The notes under the pieces are model-generated. The model made no database searches. It was not told the DNA's origin and saw nothing but the letters and a program-made list of their open reading frames with translations. A program made the translations under genes and the position numbers. A DNA stretch of 64,000 nt. It comes from Petaurus breviceps papuanus. Taxonomy: Eukaryota > Chordata > Mammalia > Diprotodontia > Petauridae. How positions within the stretch are numbered: position 1 is the first letter of the stretch; each line of letters starts with the position of its first letter. The stretch lies in NCBI GenBank assembly GCA_028583685.1, contig JAMXIF010001119.1:2461248-2525247 (forward strand), read 5' to 3'. This document shows positions 62,485 to 64,000 of the stretch, piece after piece.

Positions 62485-62830
62485 ACAAACTTTTATTTTC
62501 TCTGCCTTTCACCTCCTTTTTCTCAGTGAGAAAGAAAAAAAAAACAACCACAAAATGTTATAACAAACACGCATAGTCATATAAAATCAAATTAAACAAA
62601 TTCCCAATTTGTCACATCCAAAAAAAGTTTGTCTCATTCTACATCTTGTGTCAAACGCTTTTCTTTCTGTCTGTCTTTCTCCCCTCTGTCTCAAAAGAGA
62701 TGCCACCATTTCTATATCATTAGTCCTCTGGTATAATGGATAGTCATTGTATTGATCCAAAATACGAAACACTTTCCCGAGACAGCGCAAGAACTGCCAT
62801 GTTCTACCCATTTGGTAGGGCTTCAAGTTT
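62485..62830 (-). mobile_element. L1 LINE 3' untranslated region (reverse)
   Basis: AACACGCATAGTCATATAAA, CCAATTTGTCACATCCAAAA, GTTTGTCTCATTCTACATCT and GGATAGTCATTGTATTGATC follow the reverse L1 3' end. It is longer than the copy at 13655. Confidence 0.8.
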
Positions 62831-63159
62831 GGTCCCAGAAATAGAGTGTTAGTCAGCCTGGATAAGTTTAGAGAGGCTCATCAACTGAAGCTTGAATGTG
62901 ATGTTTTTCTTAGGGGTTGAAATCATGAAACAGAAAAGTAAAAACGAACCCAACAACCAGAAATGGTATCCAGACCTTCTACTAAGGCCACATCTTAACA
63001 GCATCACCAGGGTAATGAATGTTCCATGCATTTCTCTTGGCTATATCATACATAATAGCTCACTGTACCCACCTAAGGTCAGAGTTTGGGGCCTCCTTAT
63101 GCCTATGAGCTTCTCCATTGATGGTTCCTGATTGTTCAGCATTCCATTTGCCTGTGGAA
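62831..63159. other. No feature recognised
   Basis: Single-copy-looking DNA. Confidence 0.3.
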
Positions 63160-63755
63160 TATTGGCTTACCTACCGACTTCTCCAACTTAACTTTTAATG
63201 TTCTACTTACTTAATCTCTGTCATCCAAGCACAATGTCCTACACCTATAAAACCCCTCTTTCTATCATCTTCCCTTCATTCTCATTCCTATTCACCATAG
63301 CCCTATAACACTCCAGTCTTTATCCTCCCCTGTTCCATCTTCCACTGTGCCCTTTGGAGCCCCATTTCATTGTTAACAAATTTCCCTTCATCATGAGTCT
63401 CTTCCTCCAAAATTCACTCAGTCCCTTTGAATTGAGTGTAAACTGAATTTCTCTTGAATCATACATCTCTCACTGCCTTCCAGTGATGGCAGAGGAGCAT
63501 GAGAAGGCAGAGTTGGCACACTGGTTACCTCCCCAATAATGCCTCCATACCATTGCTCTGCCATAATCCCTCCTTAGTCTGCCCTCATTTAAAGATCCTC
63601 CTATCTGGGACACCCTTTCTCCTCCTCTCCACCTATCTAAATTCTACCCATTTTTGAAGTCCAGCTCAATTCCCACCCTCCTTCATAACTCTTTACTCAC
63701 TATACCAACTTGTAGCCCTCTCAATAGCTCTTATAATTGGCAGTAATGCTTAAGG
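63160..63755 (+). mobile_element. L2-like LINE body, diverged
   Basis: The right part (AATTCTACCCATTTTTGAAG, TCCAGCTCAATTCCCACCCT, CTTCATAACTCTTTACTCAC) is L2. The left part is C/T-rich and probably the same copy. Confidence 0.55.
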
Positions 63756-63760
63756 GACTT

Positions 63761-64000
63761 TGTTGTTGTTGTGTCATTTTAGTCGTGTCCAACTCTTCGT
63801 CCCTATTTGGGGTTTTCTTGGCAAAGATACTGGAATGGCTTGCCATTTCCTTCTCCAGCTCATTTTATAGATGTGGAAACTGAGGCAAGCAGGGATGAGT
63901 GACTTGCCCAGGGTCACATAGTTAATAAGTGTCTGAGGCTGGATTTGAACTCAGGAAGATGTCTTCCTGATTTTCCTCAAATAGGCAATAAATGTCTTAA
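63761..64000 (-). mobile_element. MAR1 SINE (reverse), running to the window end
   Basis: GTTGTTGTTGTGTCATTTTA, GGGGTTTTCTTGGCAAAGAT, GATGTGGAAACTGAGGCAAG and GGATTTGAACTCAGGAAGAT. The head is lost or replaced near 63980. Confidence 0.92.

Overview
The window looks like nuclear DNA of a marsupial, most likely an opossum or a dasyurid; I cannot settle the species. The evidence is the repeat content. There are many copies of MAR1 (a tRNA-headed CORE-SINE whose tail matches RTE/Bov-B LINEs), at least two A-tailed tRNA-derived SINE families typical of marsupials, many MIR/MIR3 copies, L2-like and CR1/L3 LINEs with long recognisable bodies, L1 3' ends, hAT-type miniature transposons, and solo LTRs. 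The base composition is AT-rich with scattered microsatellites. There are no bacterial features, no CRISPR array and no tRNA or rRNA gene.

I found no protein-coding gene I would defend with confidence. Almost every open frame of 60-266 codons lies in a microsatellite, a LINE body or a repeat read in a chance frame. The best coding-like object is a 51-nt, 17-codon stretch at 6350-6400 between good splice signals. A CpG-rich block at 30060-30420 with a GC box, a TATA box and a downstream splice-donor-like site is the best promoter candidate. Two sites, at 50823-50866 and less strongly at 27071-27096, join a splice acceptor directly to a donor, as recursive splice sites do. Together these fit a long intron or a gene-poor regulatory domain, with any transcript on the + strand, but that is inference.

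Layout. 1-9500: L2, MIR and MAR1 fragments, three solo LTRs and the exon candidate. 9500-15000: purine-rich DNA, a nested L2/RTE block, and a long reverse L2 copy (12430-14270). 15011-15480: a repeat-free, homeobox/GATA-motif-rich block that looks like a conserved enhancer. 15600-24500: hAT miniature element, SINEs including a dimer, L1 3' ends, and a CR1/L3 LINE (about 20695-22905) split by a solo LTR. 25000-29700: reverse L2, a second hAT miniature element, MAR1. 30060-31130: CpG block and flanking single-copy DNA. 31560-36092: a long forward L2-like LINE with endonuclease and reverse transcriptase motifs, carrying one LTR and one SINE inserted with intact target duplications. 36093-41175: mixed old LINEs, MIR and SINEs. 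41176-44335, 49900-50210, 51760-53460 and 62110-62480: further single-copy blocks that look like non-coding conserved elements. 54433-61330: solo LTR, MIR and MAR1 copies and a gag-like fossil. 61432-64000: reverse L2, L1 3' end, L2 and a final MAR1.

The clearest biology here is the history of insertions: nested elements with readable target-site duplications, six related solo LTRs, and a 16-bp segment that sits in opposite orientation in two LTR copies. I do not see a new functional system. Strong claims of conservation need an alignment that I cannot run.
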